Counted from the first letter of the stretch, positions 25,201-37,113 are shown. The stretch is DNA of 64,000 nt from Antedon mediterranea (GCF_964355755.1 NC_092673.1:25859001-25923000), one strand, 5' to 3'. Made by a program: numbers and translations. The notes: a model not told the origin generated them from the letters alone.

Positions 25201-27219
25201 TATATCTATCTATAAATGTGTGTGTACTACAGTTTTGTAAATTACTTGGTTAGTTGTCTTTGAATTATTGTTATTATATTGTAAATGTTCTCTACTGAAC
25301 CACTTCAATCAATGATTTAGCACTGAGTGAAAGCGTCATTCAATATAATGACAGAATAAATAATAATTATTACATTGGAGCAGGTGAAACCTATTAATCT
25401 GTGTATTGAAATTATTTTATGCTTGCTTCATTTCCATATTTCGCTTTACTAATTTAATAACCTGAATACATACAGGCTAATGTAGAGTAAAAAAATAACA
25501 AATTTAGTTTGCAATGTCATAATTTACCTTTAGAGATATATTCTTCAGCGTTGACAAGAATCTCGCCTGGATACAGAGGAAATGGTGCCTAAAATTAAAG
25601 AAAGACTGTTTTATATGAAATTTAAATGAATTTTCTCTGCTTTGATACAACATACAGTAAACCAGACACAATAACTGACACACTCACTTAGAGATCATGA
25701 TATTGTTTATATCATTTACCTGGTGAAATCGAACATCAAAATGGCCATGTTCTACCTCGCATTGTTTACCTTCTTCCAATTTTCTAAAAAAACAAAATTA
25801 TGTAACAAGTTAAAAATTGTTAATTAAAAAATACTAATACTGGTTCAGTCCATGTGATTTACGAATGAGGTCGGGGTGGGTGAAACCTTATACTAGATGG
25901 AAGGTGAGGGTGAAACCTTATAGGGTGAGGGTGAAACCTTATAGGGTGAGGGTGAAACCTTATAGGGTGAGGGTGAAACCTTATAGGGTGAGGGTGAAAC
26001 CTTATAGGGTGAGGGTGAAACCTTGTAGGGTGAGGGTGAAACCTTGTAGGGTGAGGGTGAAACCTTATAGGGTGAGGGTGAAACCATATAGGGTGAGGGT
26101 GAAACCATATAGGGTGAGGGTGAAACCTTATAGGGTGAGGGTGAAACCTTATAGGGTGAGGGTGAAACCATATAGGGTGAGGGTGAAACCTTATAGGGTG
26201 AGGGTGAAACCTTATAGGGTGAGGGTGAAACCTTATAGGGTGAGGGTGAAACCTTATAGGGTGAGGGTGAAACCATATAGGGTGAGGGTGAAACCTTATA
26301 GGGTGAGGGTGAAACCTTATAGGGTGAGGGTGAAACCTTATAGTAGGGTGAGGGTGAAACCTTATAGGGTGAGGGTGAAACCTTATAGGGTGAGGGTGAT
26401 TTCTCATCATCTCATCTTAGATTTATCCATGGTGTTCCTACTTTACACACAAGAGTATGACACTATCGGTAACTGCATGCAATTTAAAGTCTTCTAAGTT
26501 ATACTTGTTGGTTATCGTATCGGCACAGGTAACAGGTACATGGACCATATTGATAACGTACATAGAAAATAGTAAATTACATGCAAAGTTGACGTGCTGT
26601 AATAGTCACTCCCCGTACAAGAGTATGCAGAAATTGTTCTTATTTTCTTACTTGACTGGGTTTTTAACAGTGCAATAACCAGCTGGTGGTAATATTATAC
26701 AAGACAGCGGTCCAGCTAATAGTTTCTCATTTGATTGCAGAACAAGACGTTGAGGACCCGTCTCAAGATGAGTAATGTTGGTTGACTGAAAAAGAACAAA
26801 AACAGATTAGTGAAATGTCAATCGACCCAGTGAATTGTTTTGGTCGGACCAGATTTATAAATTAAAATAATGATATAAGAAGAACATTTATAATGATTGA
26901 TATTGCAGCTCATTATAATTCAATAAAGACAATGAATTTATGTGAATAGTCTAGGATGAGGTAGTAGCACCTCATACAGAAGGAAGCCACTTTCTTACTT
27001 CCCATTATAGTTGTTCTGTTGAATGTTGTTTGTTTTAGGAATAGAGGATCAGGAGAGGTGGGCGTACAAAAACATAAAACTGGTCCAACAAACTGTATGT
27101 AGGCCTATGCCCGAATTCTATCATTATCATACCAAATCAAGAACGTGCACAAACTCTGTAGGGCCTATTCCTATCATCTGCCCGTTTATGCTGATTGAAT
27201 CGCCTCCAAATCTCTGCAT
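16295..27219 (-). CDS. MVP: Major vault protein (23 coding exons, 867 aa)
   Basis: Exons in transcript order: 27133-27219, 26652-26785, 25720-25783, 25528-25588, 24884-25047, 24707-24798, 24024-24255, 23440-23581, 23188-23289, 21417-21525, 21094-21249, 20869-20953, 20590-20646, 20369-20465, 19809-19888, 19513-19572, 19053-19131, 18752-18894, 18299-18399, 17745-17925, 17215-17406, 16741-16821, 16295-16399. Phases agree at every junction and no stop interrupts the frame. MVP is the shell subunit of the cytoplasmic vault particle. Residues from about 20 to 490 are the MVP repeats ([54 protein letters not shown]). The shoulder follows ([39 protein letters not shown]). Residues of about 650-810 are the charged cap helix ([19 protein letters not shown]), and the C-terminus is [19 protein letters not shown]. 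Human MVP is 893 aa. All introns are GT-AG except after exon 21, which uses GC. The first exon is short, so its start is the least certain part. Confidence 0.96.
16461..16660 (-). mobile_element. tRNA-derived SINE, MVP intron 22
   Basis: On the minus strand the 5' end has tRNA-like promoter boxes: gtagcttggtggttaac (A box) and ggttcaatcc (B box), followed by a body shared with 30389-30587. The order and most of the sequence match that second copy over about 200 bp. This points to a pol III-derived SINE present at least twice here. There is no coding capacity. Confidence 0.8.
19238..19440. repeat. 18-bp tandem array, MVP intron 16
   Basis: About ten copies of ttaataatggcttccacc and close variants, decaying at the right end into aataagggtt forms. 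It lies between MVP exons 16 and 17, well clear of both splice sites. Confidence 0.9.
21602..23118. repeat. 59-bp satellite array, MVP intron 9, about 25 copies
   Basis: The unit is 59 bp. It joins gctctgtctacactatcaaa to tgtatagctttgcaggg and attgaataagtttaacac. Copies are almost identical, with rare single changes such as gcgttg at 22015. The first 20 bases quoted are the terminal repeat of MITE family A, and the array passes without a break into a MITE A remnant at its right end. The array occupies most of the intron between MVP exons 9 and 10. Confidence 0.97.
23106..23186. mobile_element. MITE family A remnant adjoining exon 9 donor
   Basis: This continues from the last 59-bp unit: gctctgtctgaactatcaaa, then ttatgtgacaaaaaatg and ttttttgtcaaactagtta, which are internal MITE A motifs. 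It ends within a few bases of the MVP exon 9 splice donor at 23187. The central core is deleted compared with full copies of about 130-165 bp. Confidence 0.75.
23660..23790 (+). repeat. Dispersed repeat family C, partial copy
   Basis: It shares aactttattaaaactgcaa, atggcctatttaaagtctga and ttttattaatc..tttttcatgtttt with 49290-49390, with 54335-54400 and, inverted, with 54740-54840. It lies in MVP intron 7. Unclassified. Confidence 0.7.
24325..24458. mobile_element. MITE family A copy, MVP intron 6
   Basis: Full-length copy with outer ends ctaaagctc and gagctttag. The core carries gtgatgtgcccaaatatggt and agtgatatgacatca. It is an almost complete imperfect palindrome, so the transcript could fold back. 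Confidence 0.88.
24490..24534. repeat. Near-perfect 20-bp palindrome, MVP intron 6
   Basis: Arms taccatggagaaataagtta and the reverse complement, separated by 2 bases. It lies just beyond a MITE A copy. It may be a minimal fold-back element; no function is evident. Confidence 0.85.
25869..26399. repeat. 21-bp tandem array, MVP intron 2, about 25 copies
   Basis: The unit is ggtgagggtgaaaccttata plus g, with a few ttgtag and catatag variants and one tagtag insertion. Because 21 is a multiple of 3 and the unit has no stop in several frames, open frames of 127-210 codons appear on both strands; these are artefacts. The unit repeats a GGTGAGGGT motif like a splice donor (G/GTGAGG) on the strand opposite to MVP. 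Confidence 0.97.
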
Positions 27220-27993
27220 TTTACGTTGATTTTGTTGCAGTTATGTGTACTTCTTATTTTGTTTCCTGTGTTTTTGTTTATAAATTTAACTGGATATACG
27301 CACAGCGGCTGTGTATGTCATAAAACCACAGCCGTGCGTATAGCTGGCAACGGTTCTCTTAACTTTACCGTTGGTGGCGACAAAATTCGGAAATTGCTGT
27401 TGTTTTCGTTTGTGTTTTTGAAATCTATAATTCTTATAAAAAAATATCAAATATAAGCTGTAAACAAAGTATTAGAGTAAGTTTATAATCGGTAGAGATG
27501 TATTTGAGAATAATACTTTTTTAATTTATCGAAACAAGCCTAAATTATAATCAGAAAGCCAGCTAATGACCGCTTTCATATCAAGTCTCACCGTAGCCTG
27601 GCTCTGGCCTTCTACACACGTTCGCACGCAGTTCGCTATCATCATGTGCCGGTGTAGGCCAGGCCTATGTAGTTCTGGCCTAGCTAAGCTTTTTTTCAAT
27701 GAGATACTTTTAAAATATTTTACTATGGCCTAGGCATAATTTTTATTCAAAACGCCGTCCTAAATAGAAACAATTAAGGAACAAATTTAATAAATAAGAT
27801 AAAATACCAAATAAATTATTCTGCAGCTATCAAATATGAAGAAGAAGGCTGTTTTTTTCCCCTTTTCTTTCCCTTTTCTTTGTTTTGATTGATGATACAG
27901 TTATTCAAATCAAAACGACTACTATTACTAACTTACATGTCATTTTTGTTTGTTTTTTCATATTAATGAATGTTCTTTTATTTCAGAATTACC
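27220..27993. promoter_or_regulatory. Divergent intergenic region between MVP and BUB3
   Basis: Only 774 bp separate the two start codons, and the genes diverge, so a shared or overlapping promoter region is likely. A GC-richer core lies at about 27590-27675. A hairpin at 27297-27342 has arms tatacgcac..ggctgtg. BUB3's coding exon is preceded by a good acceptor (ttatttcag, ending at 27986), so an upstream untranslated exon should sit in this interval. No TATA box or start site can be assigned from sequence alone. Confidence 0.55.
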
Positions 27994-30900
27994 ATGACGG
28001 AAACATCAAATGAGTTCAAGCTAAACCAATGTCCAGATGATGGTATTTCTGCTGCTAAGTTCAGCCCAAAGTCATCACAGTTCCTTTTAGTATCTTCTTG
28101 GGATGAGAGTGTCCGACTATATGATGTTCAGTCAAACCTCCTTCGTACAAAATATAGCCATTCTCAAGCTGTTTTAGATTGCTGTTTTTATGTAAGTTCA
28201 GTGCAAACATTATGCCTAGTAGTGAAAATGGAAAAATCTTTCAACTAATGAAACATTCAATAAAAACATTCATTATTTGTAATTACCCAATTAAATGGCA
28301 AGGATACTTTCAGATGTGTTTATCACATTACACAATCTATTACAATCAATATTACAGTATATTGATTTTAAAAATTCAATCAGATTAAGTCGTAGAGAGG
28401 TCATCATGATTTAAATGATGTTTGTCCACATTAGCAAGTGAACCGCTAGTGTTGATAATTAAGTATTAAATGTTGCTATTATTATCTCTTGTTTTTTAGG
28501 ATGGTACACACACATACAGTGGTGGTTTAGACAAGCAGTTGAAGGTGTTTGATGTCAATACAAGCTCAGGTATCTGGATGTTGAAAACATTTTCTAGCCC
28601 TTTTATAAACATAACAAAAACTTGCAGAATAAATTAGATTGGGTTCTGACTCCTTCCCCTCCTAATAAGTAATTTTCTCCCCAACCCTTCTTGCTCTTAC
28701 CGCACAAATACTGTGGTAATTTCTTCTTCTTAAATTTTATTAGAACAAATAAGGCTAATGGTAATTTTACATTTTTCTGCCACAGTCACCATAAATTAAT
28801 ATTTGATGTATGTTCATGTATGAAATTGTTTCTTATTGACAACAAGATCAGCTTTGCGTCTAAAGCCATGTTTATTATCAGCAAGGTTTTCTATTGGCAA
28901 GGCCGACCATGCTCCTTAATTCCGTTCAGTTTCTACTGATAGAAACTTTTAATTTGACCTATAGTCATGCCGATAAGAAAATATAAACTACATGCATGGT
29001 TGAACGTGACACACATTTAGACAGTACCTATTATAATTATAGGTGTGCTACAAATTGCACTCCTCTATACATTCAGGTATGCTGTACTAGTAGGTGTGCT
29101 GTTTGTATTTTGGTGTGTAGAAGTTTACCAAATTTAAGCACTGTAAATCGCACTCCTCAAGGGCAGTTAGGTGTTAGGTGAGTGATCACACTCAAAAGAA
29201 ATGGCCTGACTTTACATACTACATTAAACTATATTAAACAACCCATATATTTTTCCTTTTTTTATAGAAATTACTGTTGGCAATCATGAAGGAGCTATTA
29301 AATGTGTTGAGTATTGTCCAGATGTGAATGTAATAATCACTGGTAGTTGGGATCAGACAGTGAAGCTATGGGACCCTAGGACACCATGCAATGCAGGTTC
29401 CTTCTCACAGCCTGATAAGGTACGGTATTAATGTCCTTAGACCATGCCTGTGAGTAAACTATCATCAGGCTAAAGCGTGGTTCCTACTAGAACGCAACGC
29501 AGCGAGGTATCTACGCAAAGTGCTGTATTGCGTAATCACACGTAGGAACCAACGACGCAATAGTGCTGCAAACATCGTAGGTTTGATTTCACGCAGACGG
29601 GGGCATACACAATGATTGGAAGGGCATTTTCTTACGTTACGAGTAGATTGCGTTGGGTCGCTAGTGGGAACCAAGCTTAACAAAATGATCTTTGTGCCGA
29701 GCTGTTGGTCTCTAAACTATTGTATTGTGGTGTCTTGTATAGTCGGAGGATATCATCACTCACTCCAGCATCTTCTGACAGACTCTAATCCTTTTTAACT
29801 TGCATACATTTCTGTATAACTATTCTATTCAGTACTGATTAGCTTTAACCTTTTGTAGCAAATCCACATCATTTCTGGTCTTCCAATTATTCCTGTTATG
29901 GTCCTCAGGTCACCAGATCTGACATTATTTTTCCGTCACACCTTTTACAGTTGCCATAGCTTTCTATTATTAAATTAAAAATCTTTGTTAATAATATGCA
30001 TTGGTTACTGCCTATGAGCTTGTGTGGTTGTATCTCAATACATAGCATGATTTATTTTCCAGGTATACACAATGGCAGTTTGTGGAGAAAGATTAATTGT
30101 TGGAACAGCAGGTAGGAAGGTCCTGGTGTGGGATCTCCGAAACATGGGCTATGTACAGCAGAGACGAGAATCAAGTTTAAAGTACCAGACGCGCTGTATT
30201 CGCTCCTTCCCAAATAAACAAGGCTACGTTTTGAGTAGTATAGAGGGCAGAGTTGCCGTAGAATACCTTGACGCAAGCCCCGAGATACAGAAAAGGAAAT
30301 ATGCATTTAAATGTCACAGATTAAAGGTTATTATTTTAATTTAATCATTAAGTATTTTATATGTCAATTGCTTATGTATTTTTTTACGCATCCAACAGCG
30401 AGTAACTCACCAATTGTAGGATAGATAAACTATTTTATAATTGATTATGCTTATAAACTAAATCTCATTTGAGGCCTAGGGAGTGAGTTGAAAGAGTTGC
30501 GAGTTACAACCATGGCACTAGGTCAGGATTGAAACCTACACCTTTGGATTGGAAGGCAAGCAAGTTAACCACCAATTTACAGCTCCATTCTTAAGCGTGG
30601 TTCCCACTAGCGATGCAATATAAGCAAATGCCCTTCCAATAATTGTGTTTGCCCCCGCCTGCGTGAAATCAAACCTGCTTATTGCACGTCAACGTTGGAA
30701 TGCTGTAGCCTTTGACATGGTTCACCTCGCATACTTTAAGTACGTGCTGTACTTTGTTTTCCAGTGTTCTTTTGCCTTGCGTTGTTGCGCGAGTACCTGT
30801 AGTACCGATGTCTGCAGCAATATTGCGTCGTCGGTTCCCACTCGATTACACAATATAACACTTTGCGTAAATACGTTGTTGCGTTCTAGTGGGAACCAAG

Positions 30901-31849
30901 CTTTATAATAATAATTTAATGATGAAATTATTTTTATTTCTCTTTTTTTTAGAATGAAGGTAAAGAAGAGATCTACCCTGTGAATGCCATTGCCTTTCAT
31001 AGTGGGCATAATACATTTGCAAGTGGAGGCTCTGATGGATTCGTAAACATCTGGGATGGATTTAACAAGAAGCGGCTATGTCAGTTTCATAGATACCCTA
31101 CCAGTATATCATATTTAGCTTTCAGGTAATGAACGATATAGTATATAAGCCCCTTCTAGGGTATATACTTGCCTTACCCTAAACCCAGTGAATGTGTCCT
31201 TCCGGCCTAGGATTCCACAAATGTACTAATTCTGTCTAATGCACATAATAATGCCCAATAATTTCTAATTATTGACAAATGCAAATTTTCTTTTTTTATG
31301 ATCCAATATGTTTGAATATAATTGTAAACAGCGAAAGTAAAAAGTAAGTTTAAGATTTTAATTCAAACATGTGAGATCATATCAAAGGAAAATTTGCATT
31401 TATCAATAATATATAAAGATCCAGATGAATCTTTTCACTAATTTCCAATTTAAAGAATTAAATAGTGATATTAGTGATATGCCCAAATATTGTAGTGATA
31501 TGGCATCATCATGTCCATATATGGGCACATCACATTTTTTTGTCACATAAAGTTCCAGATCCAGATTTTATTCTCGAGTATGAGCCCACTCTGGGGTATA
31601 ATGTCCATATATGGGCACATCACATTTTTTTGTCGCATAAAGTTCCAGATCCAGATTTTATTCTCGAGTATAAGCCCACTCTGGGGTATAATGTTACTAA
31701 TTATTTTAATGATTTTCTCTTTTAGTCATGATGGTAGTATATTAGCAATCGCTTCATCATACATGTACGAAAATGGTGACATTGATCATCCTGATGATGC
31801 CATTTTCATCAGAAAAGTTACCGACCAAGAAACCAAACCAAAAATTTAA
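27994..31849 (+). CDS. BUB3: Mitotic checkpoint protein BUB3 (6 coding exons, 326 aa)
   Basis: Exons are 27994-28191, 28500-28569, 29268-29419, 30063-30326, 30953-31125 and 31726-31849. All phases agree and introns are GT-AG. BUB3 is a WD40 propeller that binds BUB1 and BUBR1 and brings them to MELT repeats of KNL1 at kinetochores. Seen directly: the N-terminus [18 protein letters not shown], blade motifs [17 protein letters not shown] and [19 protein letters not shown], then [38 protein letters not shown] and [20 protein letters not shown], and the C-terminus DQETKPKI. Human BUB3 is 328 aa, so the protein is complete. The ATG at 27994 matches the family N-terminus; an in-frame ATG at 27970 lies before the acceptor and is not used. 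The last three introns hold SINE and MITE insertions. A possible polyadenylation signal is at about 32454. Confidence 0.97.
29471..29680. mobile_element. MITE family B copy, BUB3 intron 3
   Basis: Inverted termini taaagcgtggttcctactag and ctagtgggaaccaagctta enclose about 170 bp with cgcaacgcagcg, tttcacgcagacggggg and gattggaagggca. Two further copies lie nearby. Non-coding. Confidence 0.85.
30389..30587 (-). mobile_element. tRNA-derived SINE, BUB3 intron 4
   Basis: Second copy of the SINE at 16461-16660. It keeps the same order from catccaacagcgag to ttaaccaccaa..tacagctcca, with the tRNA-like head on the minus strand. It ends three bases before a family B MITE. Confidence 0.8.
30591..30905. 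mobile_element. MITE family B copy, BUB3 intron 4
   Basis: Termini ttaagcgtggttcccactag and ctagtgggaaccaagctt. It is longer than the copy in intron 3 (about 315 bp) and shares cccttccaat, cgcctgcgtgaaatcaaacc and gcgttctagtgggaacc. Confidence 0.87.
31475..31692. mobile_element. Broken MITE family A with internal duplication, BUB3 intron 5
   Basis: It carries the MITE A core (agtgatatggcatcatcatg, ccatatatgggcacatcaca). A segment of about 109 bp from gtccatatatgggcac to ctggggtataat is then repeated directly (about 31512-31583 and 31601-31692). Both terminal repeats are gone. It is a small step of tandem growth from a MITE core. Confidence 0.75.
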
Positions 31850-31926
31850 GGTAATTGCAAGAAATTACAACCAAAGCGTTTCAGAAATGACAGACGGACA
31901 CAGTACTGAACAATAGTTAACGTTGG

Positions 31927-32062
31927 TAATGCTTGGTACCCACTAGAGACCCAATGCAAGGACGTAACGCAACGTAAGTTACCAACCGATAGCGATGAAT
32001 TATTTGAACTGTTGCTTGTCATTGGTCAACACGCTTGCATTGCTTTTACCAACCAAGCTTTA
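31927..32062. mobile_element. MITE family B short copy, downstream of BUB3
   Basis: Termini taatgcttggtacccactag and ccaaccaagcttta, with cgtaacgcaacgtaagtt inside. It is about 136 bp, a deletion derivative of the longer copies, and probably lies in the BUB3 3' untranslated region. Confidence 0.75.
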
Positions 32063-32114
32063 TGTCAATGTAGCTATGGTACTTCACAATGATAATCTAA
32101 TATTGTGGAAGCTG

Positions 32115-32280
32115 TAAAGTTCTGTCTACACTATCAAACTTTATGTGACAAAAAATGTGATGTGCCCATATATGTACATGATGATGTCATATCACTACCA
32201 TATTTGGGCATATTACTTACCATATTTGTGCATGTCACACTTCTTTTGTCAAACTAATTTGATAGTGTAGACAAAGTTCA
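32115..32280. mobile_element. MITE family A copy, downstream of BUB3
   Basis: Outer ends taaagttctgtctacac and gtgtagacaaagttca, core gatgtgcccatatatgtaca. It includes an extra tattacttaccatatttg segment. Confidence 0.87.
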
Positions 32281-35200
32281 AGATTCATGTCTTCTTTAAA
32301 TTGTAAATATCTCTATCTATGACTGGAAAATAATTAATGTTGTTTTAAATGTCAATATTATAGCTAGTGTACTGTTGCCTTTTCACAATGATAATCTAAA
32401 CTCACAATCTCAAATTGTAAATATCTTCCACATTTTTTATACAATATTGGTCTAATAAAACAAGAACATCAGTACTGGCTTTTTAACATCACTTGTCTCT
32501 ACAAAACCATTTATTTATAAAAATCCCTGTAGTATAGTAAATGGATTGTTTCAGAAATGGCAAAATTTCGACCCATTTATTTGTTGACATAACTAGGTAC
32601 TATGGCTCTATAAGACAACACAATATATGTGCCTATAAGGCAATATTATTGCATAATAATTGAATTTAAAAAGTTAATATTTTGAGCATTAATGTCAAAA
32701 GTGGTTATGATAGCACAATTGACATGCGCAGAACCCATTATTCGATTCTGCGCATGTTTATTATGCGATAGTAACCATTTATGTCAAAAAATAAAAGGGT
32801 CAAAAATCGGCCATTTTTCGGAAAATGGCCAATTTTCTACCTTTTTATTTTTCGATAAAACAGGTTACTATAGCACAATTAACATGAACAGAACTCATTA
32901 TTCGACTCTGCGCATGTTTATTATGCGATAGTAACCATTTATGTCAAAAGTGGTTATGATAGCACAATTGACATGCGCAGAACCCATTATTCGAGTCTGC
33001 GCATGTTTATTATGCAATAGTAACCATTTATGTCAAAAAATAAAAGGGTCGAAAATCGGCCATTTTTCAAAAATTTCCCTGTACTATAGTACAGGGATTT
33101 TTTCTAAAAATGGCAAATTTTCGACCTTTTTATTTTTCGATAAAACGGTTTACTATAGTACAATTAACATGCGCAGAACGCATTACTCGACTCTGCGCAT
33201 GTTTATTATGCGATAGTAACCTTTTATGTCAAAAGTGGTTATGATAGCACAATTGACATGCGCAGAACCCATTATTCGACTCTGCGCATGTTTATTATGC
33301 AATAGTAACCATTTATGTCAACAAATAAAAGGGTCGAAAATCGGCCATTTTTCGGAAATTTCCCTGTACTATTATAGTACAGGGATTTTTTCTAAAAATG
33401 GCCAATTTTCGATAAAACGGGTTACTATAGCACAATTAACATGTGCAGAACCCATTATTCGACTCTGCGCATGTTTATTATGCGATAGTAACCATTTATG
33501 TCAAAAGTGGTTATGGTAGCACAATTGACATGCGCAGAACCCATTATTCGAGTCTGCGCATGTTTATTATGCCATAGTAAACATTTATGTCAAAAAATAA
33601 AAGGGTCGAAAATCGGCCATTTTTCGGAAATTTCCCTGTACTATAGTACAGGAATTTTTTATAAAAATGGCCAATTTTCGACCTTTTTATTTTTCGATCA
33701 AACTGATTACTATAGCACAATTGACATGCGCAGAACCCACATTTCGACTCTGCGCATGTTTATTATGCTATAGTAACCATTTATGTCAAAAGTGGTTATG
33801 ATAGCACAATTGACATGCGCAGAACCCATTATTCGACTCTGCGCATGTTTATTATGCAATAGTAACCATTTATGTCAAAAAATAAAAGGGTCGAAAATCG
33901 GCCATTTTTCGGAAATATCCCTGTACTATAGTACAGGGATTTTTCTAAAAATTGCAAATTTTCTACCTTTTTATTTTTCGATAAAACGGGTTACTATAGC
34001 ACAATTAACATGCGCAGAACCCATTATTCGACTCTGCGCATGTTTATTATGCGATAGTAACCATTTATGTCAAAAGTGGTTATGATAGCACAATTGGCAT
34101 GCTCAGAACCCATTATTCGACTCTGCGCATGTTTATTATGCAATAGTAACCATTTATGTCCAAAAATAAAAGGGTCGAAAATTGGCCATTTTTCGGAAAT
34201 TTTCCTGTATTATAGTACAGGAATTTTTTCAAAAAATGGCCAATTTTCGACCTTTTTATTTTTCGATAAAACGGGTTACTATAGCACAATTAACATGCGC
34301 AGAACGCATTACTCGACTCTACGTATGTTTATTATGCGATAGTAACCATTTATGTCAAAAGTGGTTATGATAGCACAATTAACATGCGCAGAACCCATTA
34401 TTCGGCTCTGCGCATGTTTATTATGCAATAGTAACCATTTATGTCAAAAGTGGTTATGATAGCACAATTGGCATGCTCAGAACCCATTATTCGACTCTGC
34501 GCATGTTTATTATGCAATAGTAACCATTTATGTCCAAAAATAAAAGGGTCGAAAATCGGCCATTTTTCGGAAATTTTCCTGTATTATAGTACAGGAATTT
34601 TTTAAAAAAATTGCCAATTTTCGACCTTTTTATTTTTCGATAAAACTGATTACTATAGCACAATTAACATGCGCAGAACCCATTATTCGACTCTACGTAT
34701 GTTTATTATGCGATAGTAACCTTTTATGTCAAAAGTGGTTATGATAGCACAATTGACATGCGCAGAACCCATTATTCGACTCTGCGCATGTTTATTATGC
34801 AATAGTAACCATTTATGTCAACAAATAAAAGGGTCGAAAATCGGCCATTTTTCGGAAATTTCCCTGTACTATAGAACAGGGATTTTTTTCTAAAAATGGC
34901 CAATTTTCGATAAAACGGGTTACTATAGCACAATTAACGTGTGCAGAACCCATTATTCGAGTCTGCGCATGTTTATTATGCGATAGTAACCATTTATGTC
35001 AAAAGTGGTTATGGTAGCACAATTGACATGCGCAGAACCCATTATTCGAGTCTGCGCATGTTTATTATGCAATAGTAACCATTTATGTCAAAAAATAAAA
35101 GGGTCGAAAATCGGCCATTTTTCGGAAATTTCCATGTACTATAGTACAGGAATTTCTTATAAAAATGGCCAATTTTCGACCTTTTTTATTTTTCGATAAA

Positions 35201-36753
35201 ACGGGTTACTATAGCACAATTAACATGCGCAGAACCCATTATTCGACTCTGCGCATGTTTATTATGCTATAGTAACCATTTATGTCAAAAGTGGTTATGA
35301 TAGCACAATTGACATGCGCAGAACCCATTATTCGACTCTGCGCATGTTTATTATGCAATAGTAACCATTTATGTCAACAAATAAAAGGGTCGAAAAAAGG
35401 CAATTTTTCGGAAATTTCCCTGTACATAGTACATGGATTTTTTCTAAAAATGGCCAATTTTCGACCTTTTTATTTTTCGATAAAACGGGTTACTATAGCA
35501 CCTTTAACATGCGCAGAAGGCATTATTCGAATCTGCGCATGTTTATTATGCGATAGTAACCTTTTATGTCAAAAGTGGTTATGATAGCACAATTGACATG
35601 CGCAGAACCCATTATTCGACTCTGCGCAAGTTTATTATGCGATAGTAACTATTTATGTCAAAAGTGGTTATGATAGCACAATTGGCATGCTCAGAACCCA
35701 TTATTTGACTCTGCGCATGTTTATTATGCAATAGTAACCATTTATGTCCAAAAATAAAAGGGTCGAAAATCAGCCATTTTTCGGAAATTTTCCTGTATTA
35801 TAGTACAGGAATTTTTTCAAAAAATTGCCAATTTTCGACCTTTTTATTTTTCGATAAAACTGATTACTATAGCACAATTAACATGCGCAGAACCCATTAT
35901 TCGACTCTACGTATGTTTATTATGCGATAGTAACCTTTTATGTCAAAAGTGGTTATGATAGCCCAATTGACATGCGCAGAACCCATTATTCGACTCTGCG
36001 CATGTTTATTATGCAATAGTAACCATTTATGTCAACAAATAAAAGGGTCGAAAATCGGCCATTTTTCGGAAATTTCCCTGTACTATAGTACAGGGATTTT
36101 TTCTAAAAATGGCCAATTTTCGATAAAACGGGTTACTATAGCACAATTAACATGCGCAGAACCCATTATTCGACTCTGCGCATGTTTATTATGCTATAGT
36201 AACCATTTATGTCAAAAGTGGTTATGATAGCACAATTGACATGCGCAGAACCCATTATTCGACTTTGCGCATGTTTATTATGCAATAGTAACCATTTATG
36301 TCAACAAATAAAAGGGTCGAAAAAAGGCAATTTTTCGGAAATTTCCCTGTACTATATATACAATTGACATGCGCAGAACCCATTATTTTACTCTGCGCAT
36401 GTTTATTATGCAATAGTAACCATTTATGTCAACAAATAAAAGGGTCGAAAAAAGGCAATTTTTCGGAAATTTCCCTGTACTATAGTACAGGGATTTTTTC
36501 TAAAAATGGCCAATTTTCGACCTTTTTATTTTTCGATAAAACGGGTTACTATAGCACAATTAACATGCGCAGAAGGCATTATTCGAATCTGCGCATGTTT
36601 ATTATGCGATAGTAACCTTTTATGTCAAAAGTGGTTATGATAGCACAATTGACATGCGCAGAACCCATTATTCGACTCTGCGCATGTTTATTATGCAATA
36701 GTAACCATTTATGTCAAAAGTGGTTATGATAGCACAATTGACATGCGCAGAAC

Positions 36754-37113
36754 GCGTGTTTTTTTTTTCCAGGACGAACGTGGGCAGAAGTCATGAATAA
36801 TTCATTACCTTAATTATTTTTATTATAAAGAATTGAAAGATAGCTGATCTACTTCCTAAATATACTAATCCTACCCCTCTAAATAATCTCTCTCAACTAT
36901 TAAAAAAAACCTCGAACCGAGGGCTTCAGCGTAATAGGTTAAAGCCTTTACCACTAGACCAAACATTTCGGTTGGCAAACGTTGTTTACACTAATTATTT
37001 AATCTCTCTCCATTCTTATACAGCGCCCTCTATAATGTTCCCTATTATGTCATAATTAATCATGAATTATTCATGATTTCTGCCCACGTTCGTCCTGGAA
37101 AAAAAAATTACGC
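36754..37113. mobile_element. 360-bp TIR element inserted in the satellite, 9-bp target duplication
   Basis: The termini gcgtgttttttttttccagg and (reverse complement of the right end) gcgtaattttttttttccag continue through acgaacgtgggcagaa and atgaataattcat as arms of about 50 bp. The 9-bp sequence gcgcagaac lies directly outside both ends (36745-36753 and 37114-37122). It is part of the satellite unit, so it is a target site duplication. A 9-bp duplication with long termini fits Mutator-like elements; that class is an inference, and no transposase is encoded. A tRNA-like module lies inside. Confidence 0.9.
36908..36966 (-). other. tRNA-like module within the 360-bp element
   Basis: On the minus strand it reads tttggtctagtggtaaagg (A-box-like), then ccctcggttcgagg (B-box-like) at tRNA spacing. 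The acceptor stem and cloverleaf are not convincing, so this is a tRNA-derived or SINE-like relic, not a tRNA gene. Confidence 0.55.

Noticed and set aside
25859-26497. Open frames of 127-210 codons on both strands (RVKPY and HPHPIRF repeats)
   Set aside because: Product of the 21-bp array in MVP intron 2; both strands are open only because the unit lacks stops.
32692-36612. Family of similar 60-104-codon frames with CAEPIIR and CACLL motifs
   Set aside because: Each frame is one satellite unit read through. Reading stops vary with unit length and nothing outside the array supports a protein.
36908-36966. tRNA gene
   Set aside because: A- and B-box-like motifs are present, but no convincing acceptor stem or cloverleaf, and it sits inside a transposable element.
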